Of a stretch of 32,434 nt of DNA, positions 10,172-18,383 are shown one piece after another. The stretch is taken from positions 1 through 32,434 of the forward strand of contig JAJZFB010000077.1 in NCBI GenBank assembly GCA_021805545.1. The letters run 5' to 3'. This DNA is from Pseudomonadota bacterium (lineage in GTDB: Bacteria > Pseudomonadota > Alphaproteobacteria > Acetobacterales > Acetobacteraceae). Below the pieces are notes generated by a model, which saw nothing but the letters and a program-made list of their open reading frames with translations, did not search any database and had not been told where the DNA came from. The first letter of the stretch is position 1. Every line of letters starts with the position of its first letter. A program made the position numbers and the translations under genes.

Positions 10172-10186
10172 GAACAAATGTGGAAC
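10172..10186 (+). promoter_or_regulatory. Putative LexA (SOS) box, GAAC-N7-GAAC
   Basis: GAAC (10172-10175), seven bases, then GAAC (10183-10186). This is the reverse complement of the GTTC-N7-GTTC direct repeat known as the alphaproteobacterial LexA operator. The spacing is exact. No LexA gene is in the window and binding is an inference. Confidence 0.4.
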
Positions 10187-10285
10187 GCGCGTGGCGAAAT
10201 CGTAAGGATTTGCCAGGGAGATTCGCGGCGACTCGGGCTGGTTCCGGGGCCGATTCTCTTTGACGCGGCGCGGCTGGACGTGATA

Positions 10286-10320
10286 GGGGGAGAAATCCCA
10301 TGATTTCCCATAAAGTGGGG
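10286..10320 (+). promoter_or_regulatory. Putative MraZ-binding box array
   Basis: Boxes recur every 10 bases: GGGGG at 10286, TCCCA at 10296, TCCCA at 10306 and TGGGG at 10316. MraZ is known to bind TGGGN repeats separated by five bases in front of its own gene. Here the two central boxes are TGGGA on the minus strand and the last, within AAAGTGGGGAAA, is on the plus strand, so the array mixes orientations. It ends 36 bases before the mraZ ATG. Confidence 0.5.
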
Positions 10321-10356
10321 AAATTAAGCAGGTAGAGGTACGCGCAAAACCGCCCG

Positions 10357-10803
10357 ATGAAGCAACTTTTTGGTACGCATGAGCACCGGTTGGACGCGAA
10401 AGGGCGGGTTTCCGTTCCGGCGGCTTTCCGCAATGCGTGGAAAGACGTGCCGGATATGACGATTGTTTTGCGCCCTTCGCTGATTGCCGGCTGTGTGGAA
10501 GGCTGGCCCATGCCAGCCTATGCCAAATACGAGCAGGAATTGGCCGCGATGGCTGAAACCGACCCGAACCGGCAGGGCTGGGCGACGAAGATATACTCGG
10601 ATGCGGTGGAACTGGAGCTGGATGGGCAGGGGCGGATTGCGATCCCGGACCATCTGGCGGCCGAAGCGGGGTTGGGCGAGGTTGTGTGCTTTTTGGGCCG
10701 TGGCTCGCATTTTCACATCTGGGCGCCGGATGGGGCGAAGGTGTTTTTGGAAGCCACGCGCGCGCTGGCGCCAAAGCTCACCTTTGGGGCGCCGCCGGCA
10801 TGA
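10357..10803 (+). CDS. mraZ: MraZ transcriptional regulator
   Basis: A 148-residue protein with two SpoVT/AbrB-type DNA-binding half-domains: FGTHEHRLDAKGRVSVPAAF (residues 5-24) opens the first and ELDGQGRIAIPDHLAAEAG the second (about 87-105). Homologues form rings that bind TGGGN repeats and repress or tune the mra promoter, so this first gene of the cluster likely regulates the whole cluster, including itself, through the box array just upstream. The start places FGTHE at residue 5, as in the family. No strong Shine-Dalgarno sequence precedes it: the nearest purine run, GAGG, is about 18 bases away. Its TGA overlaps the ATG of rsmH. Confidence 0.97.
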   Translation: MKQLFGTHEHRLDAKGRVSVPAAFRNAWKDVPDMTIVLRPSLIAGCVEGWPMPAYAKYEQELAAMAETDPNRQGWATKIYSDAVELELDGQGRIAIPDHLAAEAGLGEVVCFLGRGSHFHIWAPDGAKVFLEATRALAPKLTFGAPPA

Positions 10804-11735
10804 GTAATTTTTCACATATTTCCGTGCTGCGTGATGAGGCGGTTGCCATGCTGAAGCCGCGCGATGGCGGGGTGTATCTCGACGGCACGTTTGGCGGCGG
10901 CGGCTATTCCCGCGCGATTCTCGAATCGGCTGCTTGCCGTGTGGTTGCGGTGGACCGCGACCCGGCCGCGGCGGCGCGGGCGCGCGAATTTGCCCTGGGC
11001 TACCCTGGCCGGTTTGAGATTTGTGAAGGCAGGATCAGTACCCTTGCCGCTATGCTGGCGCCGCTTGGTGTTGCCGCGCTCGATGGTGCGGTGTTCGATC
11101 TCGGTGTTTCATCGTACCAGATTGACGACCCGGCGCGTGGCTTCTCTTTTCGTCAGGAGGGGCCTTTGAGCATGCAAATGGGCGGCAGCGGGAAGGATGC
11201 GGCGCAGATTGTTAATTTTTGCCCCGAATCCGAACTTGCCGATATTTTGTACGAATACGGCGAGGAGAAGGCCGCGCGGAAGATTGCAAAGGCAATTGTG
11301 GCGCGGCGTAAGGCGCAGAAATTCGAGACGACGTCGGATCTGGCCGGCGTGATACGGAGTGTTGTGAGACCGGATAAATCGGGCATCGACCCGGCAACCA
11401 GAAGTTTCCAGGCGCTGCGCATCGCGGTGAATGAAGAATTGTCTGACATTGAGGCGGCGCTGGAGCAATCCGCCGCGCTGCTGGTGCCGGGCGGGCGGCT
11501 GGTGGTGGTCAGCTTCCACTCGCTGGAAGACCGGATTGTGAAAAATTACTTTACGTCTGCCTGTGGCAGGGCGCCGGGCGCATCGCGGCACGATCCGGCG
11601 GGATTGGCCCGCCCGGTGCAGGCGCAGTTCCAGCTTCTCACGAAATCGCCAGTGGCGCCGGGCGAAGCTGAAATGCGCGCCAATCCGCGTGCCCGTAGCG
11701 CCAAGCTGCGGGCCATGGAAAGGAGGGCCGTATGA
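10800..11735 (+). CDS. rsmH: 16S rRNA (cytosine-1402 N4) methyltransferase
   Basis: RsmH (MraW) uses S-adenosylmethionine to N4-methylate C1402 of 16S rRNA in the ribosomal decoding centre. The 311-residue product has the SAM-binding motif LDGTFGGGGYSRAIL (27-41), AVDRDP (50-55), FDLGVSSYQIDDPARGFSF (family block near residue 100), ALRIAVNEEL, VVSFHSLEDRIVKNYF and a C-terminal NPRARSAKLRAMER. An in-frame ATG at 10686 would add 38 residues that are only mraZ read in another frame, so I took ATG 10800, which overlaps the mraZ stop as ATGA and starts directly at the conserved HISVLRDE. Its own stop overlaps the ftsL start, and its last codons contain the strong AAAGGAGGG used by ftsL. Confidence 0.97.
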   Translation: MSNFSHISVLRDEAVAMLKPRDGGVYLDGTFGGGGYSRAILESAACRVVAVDRDPAAAARAREFALGYPGRFEICEGRISTLAAMLAPLGVAALDGAVFDLGVSSYQIDDPARGFSFRQEGPLSMQMGGSGKDAAQIVNFCPESELADILYEYGEEKAARKIAKAIVARRKAQKFETTSDLAGVIRSVVRPDKSGIDPATRSFQALRIAVNEELSDIEAALEQSAALLVPGGRLVVVSFHSLEDRIVKNYFTSACGRAPGASRHDPAGLARPVQAQFQLLTKSPVAPGEAEMRANPRARSAKLRAMERRAV

Positions 11736-12562
11736 TTGTCCGGCCCTTCACAATTCTTGCGGGCCTCGCCTTTGTGGCTTCGGGCGCGGTTATGTTTGTG
11801 GTTAAGCATCACAGCCACATGCTCAATACGCAAATTTCGGCGATTAACGACCAGACGCGGCAGGATGAGCAGAGCATCCGCGTGTTGCAGGCGCAATGGG
11901 CGCTGGAGGCTGATCCATCGCGCTTGGCTGCCTTGGCCGCGCAGTTTACGGGGTTGCAGCCGATGAAGCCGGGGCAGCTTGTCACGCTTGCCGCGCTGGG
12001 AAAGGCTTTGCCGCCGCCGGGCGCGCAGCCGCCAGGTGCCAACCCCGAGGATCCTGTGCCGGTGATGCCGCAGCTTGCCGCAGCTTCACCCGTTACGCCG
12101 CCTGCCCAGGCCGTGGCAATGGTGGCCGCGCCCAATGCCGTGCCAATGTCTGCCGCCGCGCCCGCCACAACGCCCGCGCCTGTGCGCATGGCCGCCGCGA
12201 TTATGCCTCCGCCCGTGGCCAAGCCGGTACGGGCCACGGTTACCAAGCCTGCGGTGCCTGAGCGTCTGGCGGCCGAATCTGTATCCGAAGTTGTGCCGGT
12301 TGCGCCGCCGCCGCGTTATTACCCGGCATATGCGCATGCGGCGGTGGAGCAAGTGCCGGCGCGCCAGGCTGCCGCGCCACGCCGGGAGGGTGATTCTTCT
12401 CTCTATCTGGCCGCGGCATCGGCGCCAGCGCGCGCGCATGCCGTGCCCATGGGGGCGCAGCTAGTGCCGGTGCGCGCCGTGGCGCCACCCCCGCCGCCCG
12501 TTCCCGTGCCGGTTGATAATGGGGGCTCGCTGCTGGGCATGGCGCAGGGCGGCAGTCAGTGA
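11732..12562 (+). CDS. ftsL: FtsL-like divisome protein with long Ala/Pro-rich tail
   Basis: Position between rsmH and ftsI and the layout identify FtsL: a very short cytoplasmic start, one transmembrane helix (about residues 7-25), a short coiled coil (about 29-58, with LNTQISAINDQTRQDEQSIR) and LQAQWALEADPSRLAALAAQ, the usual LxAEWaxLxxPxRLexLA-type block. FtsL works with FtsB and FtsQ in the periplasm to recruit and activate FtsW-FtsI. The family normally ends near 100-130 residues; here 276 residues are encoded because about 185 more follow, almost all Ala, Pro, Val and Met with no recognisable domain. A strong ribosome binding site AAAGGAGGG ends five bases before the ATG. The stop overlaps the GTG start of ftsI. 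Confidence 0.88.
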   Translation: MIVRPFTILAGLAFVASGAVMFVVKHHSHMLNTQISAINDQTRQDEQSIRVLQAQWALEADPSRLAALAAQFTGLQPMKPGQLVTLAALGKALPPPGAQPPGANPEDPVPVMPQLAAASPVTPPAQAVAMVAAPNAVPMSAAAPATTPAPVRMAAAIMPPPVAKPVRATVTKPAVPERLAAESVSEVVPVAPPPRYYPAYAHAAVEQVPARQAAAPRREGDSSLYLAAASAPARAHAVPMGAQLVPVRAVAPPPPPVPVPVDNGGSLLGMAQGGSQ

Positions 12563-14595
12563 CACTGACGCTGAAGCCGGATGATAAGCCGCCGCAGCGG
12601 CGCCGTGGCGCGCCGTCTCGCGGCGGAGCCAAGCCGTTGATGGAACAGGTGCGCGTAACGAGCCCGGAGCTTGAACAGCGCCGGACGCTGGATAGGGCGC
12701 GCAAACGTATCCTTGTCGCGGCTTGCCTGTTCATCGGGGCTTATTTTGTGCTGGGGCTCAAACTTATCTGGTCCACGGTGGTGGACCCCAAGCTGCCATC
12801 CGCCGCGCAAATCGCGGCCATGCAGCCCATGCTGAGCATAACCCCGCCGCCGCCTGGCCGGGCCGATATTACCGACCGCAATGGCACTATTCTCGCGGTT
12901 TCGCTGCCAGGCGCCTCGCTTTACGCTGATCCGCGGCAAGTGCCGGACCCGCAGGCCGCGGCGCAGCTTTTGGCCAATGCCATGCCAGGGGTGAATGTGG
13001 CGCTGACGGCGGCCAGGCTGGGGGCGGGCGTACCGCCAGAAAAGCGCAAGGAATTCGTCTACCTCGACCGCAGGCTCACGCCGCAAGAGGAGCTGGCCGT
13101 CAACTCGCTGGGCATTCCGGGCATTTACTTCGAGAATAACGAAAAGCGCCATTACCCGGACGGTAATCTCGCCGCGCATATTCTGGGCGGGGTGCGGGTG
13201 GATTCCTCTGGTGTGGCCGGGGTGGAAGAGTATTTCAACAAGCGCCTGACCAGCGACCCGGCACCGCTGATGCTGTCCATCGATGCCGGAATTCAGAGCA
13301 TCGTGCAAAGCGAGCTGACGGCGGCGGTGAAGGAGTTTCAATCGCCTGGCGGTTGCGCAATCGTGATGAACGCGCATACGGGTGAGATTCTCGCCATGGC
13401 GAGCGCCCCGGATTACGATGTGAATGATTATGGTGCCGCAACGCCAAGTCAGCAATTCGACCGTTGCGTGAATGGCACATATGAGCCGGGCTCGGTGTTC
13501 AAGCTGCAAACCCTTTCCATGGCGCTGGATAGCGGCATGATCCATTGGTGGGATTATTTTGACACGACCCACCCGTTGCAGGTGGGGCACTTCCAGATCA
13601 CCGATTTCGAGCCGGCGCATACGTGGATGGCGGTACCGGAAATCCTCAACGTCTCGTCCAATATCGGGGCGTCTCGCATCGCCACCATTCTCGGGCCCAA
13701 GATCGAGCAGGCATGGTATAGGAAACAGCAATTCTTCCAGCCGTTGAATATTGAACTGCCTGGGCCGCCAGTGCCGCAATTCCACCCGCTGAATTCATGG
13801 GGCTTGGCGACGACGATGACCGTGTCGTTTGGCGCGGGCATCGCGCTCTCGCCGTTGCAGCTTGTAACTGCCGTGCTGCCGGTGGTGAATGGCGGCATAC
13901 GCTACCAGCCCACGCTGCTGGCGGTTAATCCGGATGGGCCGCAGCCGCAGGGCGAGCGGATTATGAAGGCCAGCACAAGCGCGATAATGTGCAAGATGAT
14001 GACCAATGTCGTGATGTTCGGCACAGGCAAGAATGCCGCCGTGCCGGGCTATATTGTGGGTGGAAAGACCGGTACGGCGCAGGTTGTGGGGCCGGATGGC
14101 AGGTATTTGCAGCATACAAATAATGCTTCGTTTCTTGCCGTGTTCCCGATGAACGACCCGCAATACGTGGTGTATATGCTGGTACTGCAGCCCAAGCCCA
14201 CGGCCGCCACCTATGGCTTTACCACGGGCGGGTTTATCGCGGCTCCCAGCGTGGGGCAGATTATCGCGCGCATTGGGCCGATGCTGGGTATTATGCCGGT
14301 AAGCGGCGGCCAGTTGGCCCAACTGGAAAAGCAGCTTACCGTGCCGCTGAATCCCACCACGCCGCCAGGGCAGGTTGGGTTGGGGCCGGGCAACCCGCTG
14401 CCGCCGGGGGCTAATGGTTTTGCCTATATGCTGATGGGCCAGAAGCCCCCGCCCAACGTGGCGGTGGGGTTGCAGGCGCCCGCCGCCGTGCCAGCGGCGG
14501 CGCATGGCCTCCGGCATGGCGGGGTAATGGCACCGGTCTCGCCCATGCTGGGCAGCCATATGACGTCGCGGGAGATGGATGATGGTGTCTCCTGA
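12559..14595 (+). CDS. ftsI: Septal peptidoglycan transpeptidase FtsI (PBP3, class B)
   Basis: Cross-links septal peptidoglycan together with FtsW. The 678-residue protein has a basic cytoplasmic N-terminus, one membrane helix (about 51-75), a PBP dimerisation region beginning GRADITDRNGTILAVSL (100-116), and a transpeptidase domain with the three penicillin-binding motifs: SVFK with nucleophile S312 and K315, SSN at 366-368, and KTG at 503-505 in GGKTGTAQV. The start is GTG in GTGA, overlapping the ftsL stop; no better ATG precedes the membrane helix. After the transpeptidase fold (about residue 590) comes a further 85-90-residue Pro/Gly/Ala-rich tail that most FtsI proteins lack. Its 3' end overlaps murE by 17 bases. 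Confidence 0.96.
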   Translation: MTLTLKPDDKPPQRRRGAPSRGGAKPLMEQVRVTSPELEQRRTLDRARKRILVAACLFIGAYFVLGLKLIWSTVVDPKLPSAAQIAAMQPMLSITPPPPGRADITDRNGTILAVSLPGASLYADPRQVPDPQAAAQLLANAMPGVNVALTAARLGAGVPPEKRKEFVYLDRRLTPQEELAVNSLGIPGIYFENNEKRHYPDGNLAAHILGGVRVDSSGVAGVEEYFNKRLTSDPAPLMLSIDAGIQSIVQSELTAAVKEFQSPGGCAIVMNAHTGEILAMASAPDYDVNDYGAATPSQQFDRCVNGTYEPGSVFKLQTLSMALDSGMIHWWDYFDTTHPLQVGHFQITDFEPAHTWMAVPEILNVSSNIGASRIATILGPKIEQAWYRKQQFFQPLNIELPGPPVPQFHPLNSWGLATTMTVSFGAGIALSPLQLVTAVLPVVNGGIRYQPTLLAVNPDGPQPQGERIMKASTSAIMCKMMTNVVMFGTGKNAAVPGYIVGGKTGTAQVVGPDGRYLQHTNNASFLAVFPMNDPQYVVYMLVLQPKPTAATYGFTTGGFIAAPSVGQIIARIGPMLGIMPVSGGQLAQLEKQLTVPLNPTTPPGQVGLGPGNPLPPGANGFAYMLMGQKPPPNVAVGLQAPAAVPAAAHGLRHGGVMAPVSPMLGSHMTSREMDDGVS

Positions 14596-15964
14596 AATGC
14601 AGGGTATTACAGGTATAACAGCCGATAGCCGCGCGGTGCGGCCTGGGTATTTATTTGCTGCGCTGCCTGGGGAGAAAGCCGATGGCCGGGCCTTTATTGC
14701 CGAGGCGGTGGAAAACGGCGCGCTGGCCGTGCTTGCGCCGGAAGGTACAAATTGGCCCCCCGGTGTGCCGCCCCGAAGGTTGATTCTGGCCGGGGAACCG
14801 CGCGCGCGGCTGGCTGAGCTGGCGGTGGAAGGGGCGGGCACGATGCCAGAGCGTCTGGCCGCGGTAACTGGCACTAATGGCAAGACCAGCACGGTGGATT
14901 TTTTGCGCCAGATATTCACGCTGGAGGGGCGCAAGGCGGCTTCCATCGGCACGCTGGGCGTTGTGGCGCCAGGCCGCCCTGTGGTGGACAGCCTGACCAC
15001 GCCAGACCCGGTGACCCTGGCGCAGACCCTGGCAGGGCTTGCCCGTGAAGGGGTGAATGACGTGGCGATGGAAGCCTCCAGCCACGGGCTGGTGCAGCAC
15101 AGGCTGGATGGCCTGCGTTTTGCCGCCGCCGGGTTTACCAACCTTACGCGGGACCATCTGGATTATCACGGCAGCATGGCGGCTTATGCCGAGGCGAAAA
15201 TGGGCTTGTTCGCGCGGCTGATGCGCCGCGGCGGCGCGGTGCGGGTGATGGCGGACATGGCGCCGCCTCTGCTTGGCCGGTTGCATGAAATTACGGCGCT
15301 GCAGAAGCTGGACTTCGCACGCGTGACGGTGGAGCGTGTGGAGCCGCGCCCGGATGGGCAGCTTGTGGTGAGCGGCGGGCGGGCCGTGGCGCTGCATCTG
15401 CCTGGGCGCTTTCAGGCGGATAACGCCATGCTGGCGGCAAGCCTCGCGGAAGCCTGTGGCGTGGCCAATGTTTTTTCGTATTTACCGCATTTGCGCGGGG
15501 TGCGCGGGCGGCTGGAGCGGGCTTTGGTTCTGCCCAATGGCGCGGCGGTTTATGTTGATTATGCGCACACGCCCGATGCCATTGCCCGTGTGCTGGCCGC
15601 TTTGCGCCCGCATGCCACGGGGCGGCTGCATATTGTGTTTGGCGCCGGGGGCGACCGCGATGCCGGCAAGCGCCCGCTGATGGGCGCGGCGGCGGCGCAG
15701 GGCGCGGATGTTTGCATCGTGACCGATGATAATCCGCGCAGCGAGAACCCCGCCCTGATCCGCAAGGCGATTATGGCCGCCTGCCCGGGCGCGGTGGAGA
15801 TTGGCGACCGCAGGGCCGCCATTGCGGCGGGGCTTGCTGGGTTGGCATCGGGCGATGTGCTGGTGGTGGCGGGCAAGGGGCACGAGCAGGGGCAGATGAT
15901 CGGTGCGGAGGTGATTCCGTTCGACGATGCCTCGGTGATTCGCGAGCTGGGGGGCGCCGCATGA
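14579..15964 (+). CDS. murE: UDP-MurNAc-L-Ala-D-Glu:meso-diaminopimelate ligase
   Basis: Cytoplasmic ATP-dependent Mur ligase that adds the third stem residue to UDP-MurNAc-L-Ala-D-Glu. The 461-residue protein has GITADSRAVRPGYLFAALPG (11-30, uridine-binding N-domain), the P-loop TGTNGKTST (97-105), YVDYAHTPDAI (325-335) and GAGGDRDAGKRP (355-366). The specificity motif DNPR (384-387) is the meso-diaminopimelate signature, so the wall should be of the Gram-negative DAP type. Two adjacent ATGs (14579, 14582) follow GGAG; another at 14597 would also keep the conserved core. It overlaps ftsI by 17 bases and murF by 4. Confidence 0.97.
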   Translation: MMVSPEMQGITGITADSRAVRPGYLFAALPGEKADGRAFIAEAVENGALAVLAPEGTNWPPGVPPRRLILAGEPRARLAELAVEGAGTMPERLAAVTGTNGKTSTVDFLRQIFTLEGRKAASIGTLGVVAPGRPVVDSLTTPDPVTLAQTLAGLAREGVNDVAMEASSHGLVQHRLDGLRFAAAGFTNLTRDHLDYHGSMAAYAEAKMGLFARLMRRGGAVRVMADMAPPLLGRLHEITALQKLDFARVTVERVEPRPDGQLVVSGGRAVALHLPGRFQADNAMLAASLAEACGVANVFSYLPHLRGVRGRLERALVLPNGAAVYVDYAHTPDAIARVLAALRPHATGRLHIVFGAGGDRDAGKRPLMGAAAAQGADVCIVTDDNPRSENPALIRKAIMAACPGAVEIGDRRAAIAAGLAGLASGDVLVVAGKGHEQGQMIGAEVIPFDDASVIRELGGAA

Positions 15965-17295
15965 GTATTTTGTGGCGCGCGGGGGAATTGGCGGCGGCGC
16001 TGGGTGTGGCGCGAGGCTGGGATGTCTCCGGCATTTCGATTGATACGCGCAGCTTGCAGCCGGGCGATTTGTTCGTGGCGCTGCAGGGCGAGCGCGATGG
16101 GCATGAGTTTGTGCAGGCGGCATTCGCCAAGGGTGCTGCGGCGGCTTTGGTAGCCCGTCCCACCGAAGGCAATACAATTTTGGTGCCTGATACGTTGCAG
16201 GCTTTGGCACGGCTGGGGGAGGCGGCGCGGGCGCGCGCGGGCGCCAAGATTGTGGCGGTGACCGGCAGCGTGGGCAAGACCACGGCCAAGGAGATGCTGC
16301 GCCGGATGCTCACCAGCTTTGGCCCGGTACATGCGGCGGAGGCGAGCTTTAATAACCACATCGGCGTGCCGCTTACCCTGGCGCGCATGCCGCGCGATGC
16401 CGGGTTTGGCGTGTTTGAGATTGGCATGAACCACCCGGGCGAAATTGCGCCGCTGGCTGCCCTGGTGCGGCCGCATGTGGCGATTATTACCTGCGTGGAC
16501 CGCGCGCATCTGGGGCTTATGGGCTCGGAAGAGGCGATTGCGGTGGAAAAAGCCTCGATTTACGGCGCGCTGGAGCAGGGCGGTATGGCGGTATTGCCGC
16601 AGGATACCGTGTTTTTGCCCCTATTGCGGGCGGCCGTGCCGGCGGGGCGGCGGCAGGTTATTTTTGGCCGGACGCAGATTTTACAACGCCAGAGCTGGGC
16701 TGAGGGCTCCGACATTACGGCGCTGGTGGCCGGGGGTGAGGTAAGTTTCAGCCTGGCCACGCCGGGGCTGCACATGGCCAATAACGCGCTGGCGGTGCTG
16801 AATGCCGCCGCCGCCCTGGGGCTGGACGTGCCACAAGCCGCCGCCGCGCTGAGCGGTTTTGCCCCCTATGCGGGGCGGGGCGCGCGGCGCGCGGTAAAGC
16901 TGCCCGGCGGCGCCACGGTTAACCTGCTGGATGAGAGTTATAATGCCTCGCGCGCCTCAATGGCCGCGGCGCTCGCGGTGTTGGGTATGCAGCCTGGCCG
17001 CCATGTGGCGGTACTGGGCGATATGCTGGAGCTGGGTAAATACGCGGCGGAAGAACATGCCAGCTTGCGGCCTGAGGTTGAGCGGTACGCCGATTTGGTG
17101 TTCTGCGCGGGCCCGAATTGCGGCATTTTGTTCGACTCGCTCTCCCCCGCCAAACAAGGCGCGCATGCGGAGAGCGCCGCCGCCCTGGCACCGCTGGTGT
17201 TGGCCGCCCTTAAGGAGGGTGACGCCGTGCTGGTGAAGGGGAGTTATGGCAGCCGGATGCGCGACGTTATTTCTGCCCTGGAAAGCCCCGGCTGA
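15961..17295 (+). CDS. murF: UDP-MurNAc-tripeptide:D-alanyl-D-alanine ligase
   Basis: Adds D-Ala-D-Ala (made by Ddl, encoded downstream) to UDP-MurNAc-tripeptide, finishing the cytoplasmic pentapeptide precursor. The 444-residue protein shows the Mur ligase three-domain pattern: [20 protein letters not shown] (26-45), the ATP loop [14 protein letters not shown] (100-113), [25 protein letters not shown], the central-domain [15 protein letters not shown] and the C-terminal [13 protein letters not shown]. The ATG overlaps the murE stop as ATGA. The last A of its own TGA is the first base of the mraY ATG. Confidence 0.97.
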   Translation: MSILWRAGELAAALGVARGWDVSGISIDTRSLQPGDLFVALQGERDGHEFVQAAFAKGAAAALVARPTEGNTILVPDTLQALARLGEAARARAGAKIVAVTGSVGKTTAKEMLRRMLTSFGPVHAAEASFNNHIGVPLTLARMPRDAGFGVFEIGMNHPGEIAPLAALVRPHVAIITCVDRAHLGLMGSEEAIAVEKASIYGALEQGGMAVLPQDTVFLPLLRAAVPAGRRQVIFGRTQILQRQSWAEGSDITALVAGGEVSFSLATPGLHMANNALAVLNAAAALGLDVPQAAAALSGFAPYAGRGARRAVKLPGGATVNLLDESYNASRASMAAALAVLGMQPGRHVAVLGDMLELGKYAAEEHASLRPEVERYADLVFCAGPNCGILFDSLSPAKQGAHAESAAALAPLVLAALKEGDAVLVKGSYGSRMRDVISALESPG

Positions 17296-18383
17296 TGTTT
17301 TATTGGTTACTCCTTCCTTTGGCCGGGCATGTGCATGCCTTCAACCTGTTCCGGTACATCACGTTCCGGGCGGGCGGAGCGTGCCTTACCGCGCTTGTCA
17401 TCAGCTTTTGGCTTGGGCCGCGTGTTATCCGCTACCTTAAATCGGTACAGCGGCACGGCCAGCCGATACGCTCCGACGGGCCGGAACGGCATTTGGTGGA
17501 GAAAAAGGGCACGCCAACCATGGGTGGCGTGCTGATTTTGCTGGCGCTTGGGTTCTCGGTTCTGCTGTGGGGCGATTTGGGCAATGGCTATGTGTGGGCC
17601 ACATTATTCGTTACTTTTGGCTATGGCGGTATTGGCTTTGCCGATGATTTTCTCAAGCTGACCAGGCGCAACACCAAGGGCGTTTCTGGCCGGGTGCGGC
17701 TGCTGGGCGAGGCGCTGATCGGGCTGATTGCCGCCATTTGGATGATCTCGCTGATGCCGCCGGGGCTGGGCACTGTGCTGGCGGTGCCTGTGTTCAAGAA
17801 TCTGCTCATCCCGTTCGGCTTTTTGTTTCCCGCCGTGGCGCTGTTTGTGATGATGGGTGCGGCTAACGCGGTGAATTTTACCGATGGGCTGGATGGGCTG
17901 GCCACCGTTCCGACCATGATCGCCGCGGCTGTGTTCTCGCTCATCGCCTATCTGGTGGGTAACAAGATTTTCGCCGGTTATCTGGAGCTGCATTTTGTGC
18001 CCGGCGTGGGTGAGCTGGCGGTGTTTCTGGCCGGGCTCATTGGTGCGGGGCTTGGCTTTCTTTGGTTCAACGCGCCGCCGGCGGCGGTGTTTATGGGCGA
18101 TACTGGCTCGCTTTCTCTCGGTGGGGCGCTGGGGGCGGTTGCCGTGGCCACGAAGAATGAGATCGTGCTGGCCATCGTCGGCGGGTTGTTTGTGGTGGAG
18201 ACCATTTCCGTCATCGTGCAGGTGTTCTGGTACAAGCGCACCGGGCGGCGCGTGTTCCTGATGGCGCCGTTGCATCATCACTTCGAGAAGAAAGGCTGGG
18301 CGGAGCCGACGATTGTTATCCGCTTTTGGATCATCTCGATGATTTTGGGGTTGGTGGGCTTGGCCACCTTGAAAATAAGATGA
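17295..18383 (+). CDS. mraY: Phospho-N-acetylmuramoyl-pentapeptide transferase (lipid I synthase)
   Basis: Integral membrane enzyme that transfers phospho-MurNAc-pentapeptide from UDP to undecaprenyl phosphate, giving lipid I. The 362 residues contain about ten hydrophobic helices and the catalytic landmarks: [13 protein letters not shown] (70-82), FADDFLKL with D117/D118, [13 protein letters not shown] with D197 and D200, [15 protein letters not shown], and the C-terminal [13 protein letters not shown]. All key acidic and histidine residues are present. It overlaps murF by one base and murD by four. Confidence 0.98.
   Translation: MFYWLLLPLAGHVHAFNLFRYITFRAGGACLTALVISFWLGPRVIRYLKSVQRHGQPIRSDGPERHLVEKKGTPTMGGVLILLALGFSVLLWGDLGNGYVWATLFVTFGYGGIGFADDFLKLTRRNTKGVSGRVRLLGEALIGLIAAIWMISLMPPGLGTVLAVPVFKNLLIPFGFLFPAVALFVMMGAANAVNFTDGLDGLATVPTMIAAAVFSLIAYLVGNKIFAGYLELHFVPGVGELAVFLAGLIGAGLGFLWFNAPPAAVFMGDTGSLSLGGALGAVAVATKNEIVLAIVGGLFVVETISVIVQVFWYKRTGRRVFLMAPLHHHFEKKGWAEPTIVIRFWIISMILGLVGLATLKIR

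Larger units (their letters stand above)
10157..10356 (+). promoter_or_regulatory. Intergenic control region before mraZ and the dcw cluster
   Basis: A 200-base stretch with no credible gene between rnpB and mraZ. Read in order it contains a GAAC-N7-GAAC element (10172-10186), three GANTC sites (10220, 10230, 10252), a possible -35 TTGACG (10260-10265) with a poor -10 GATAGG (10282-10287), and a 10-base-phased series of G/C boxes (10286-10320). This is the only upstream gap for the whole cluster, so the main dcw promoter most likely lies here. Confidence 0.6.

Noticed and set aside
10686-10799. 38-residue N-terminal extension of RsmH
   Set aside because: It is mraZ read in another frame; the ATGA overlap start at 10800 matches the family N-terminus.
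12556-13785. Long open frame (409 codons) on the minus strand opposite ftsI
   Set aside because: It is antisense to a gene with all catalytic motifs, and its product is Arg/His/Gly-rich with no domain. High GC content keeps the antisense frame open.
13795-15141. 448-codon minus-strand frame opposite ftsI and murE
   Set aside because: Shadow of two well-conserved genes, with no recognisable protein features.
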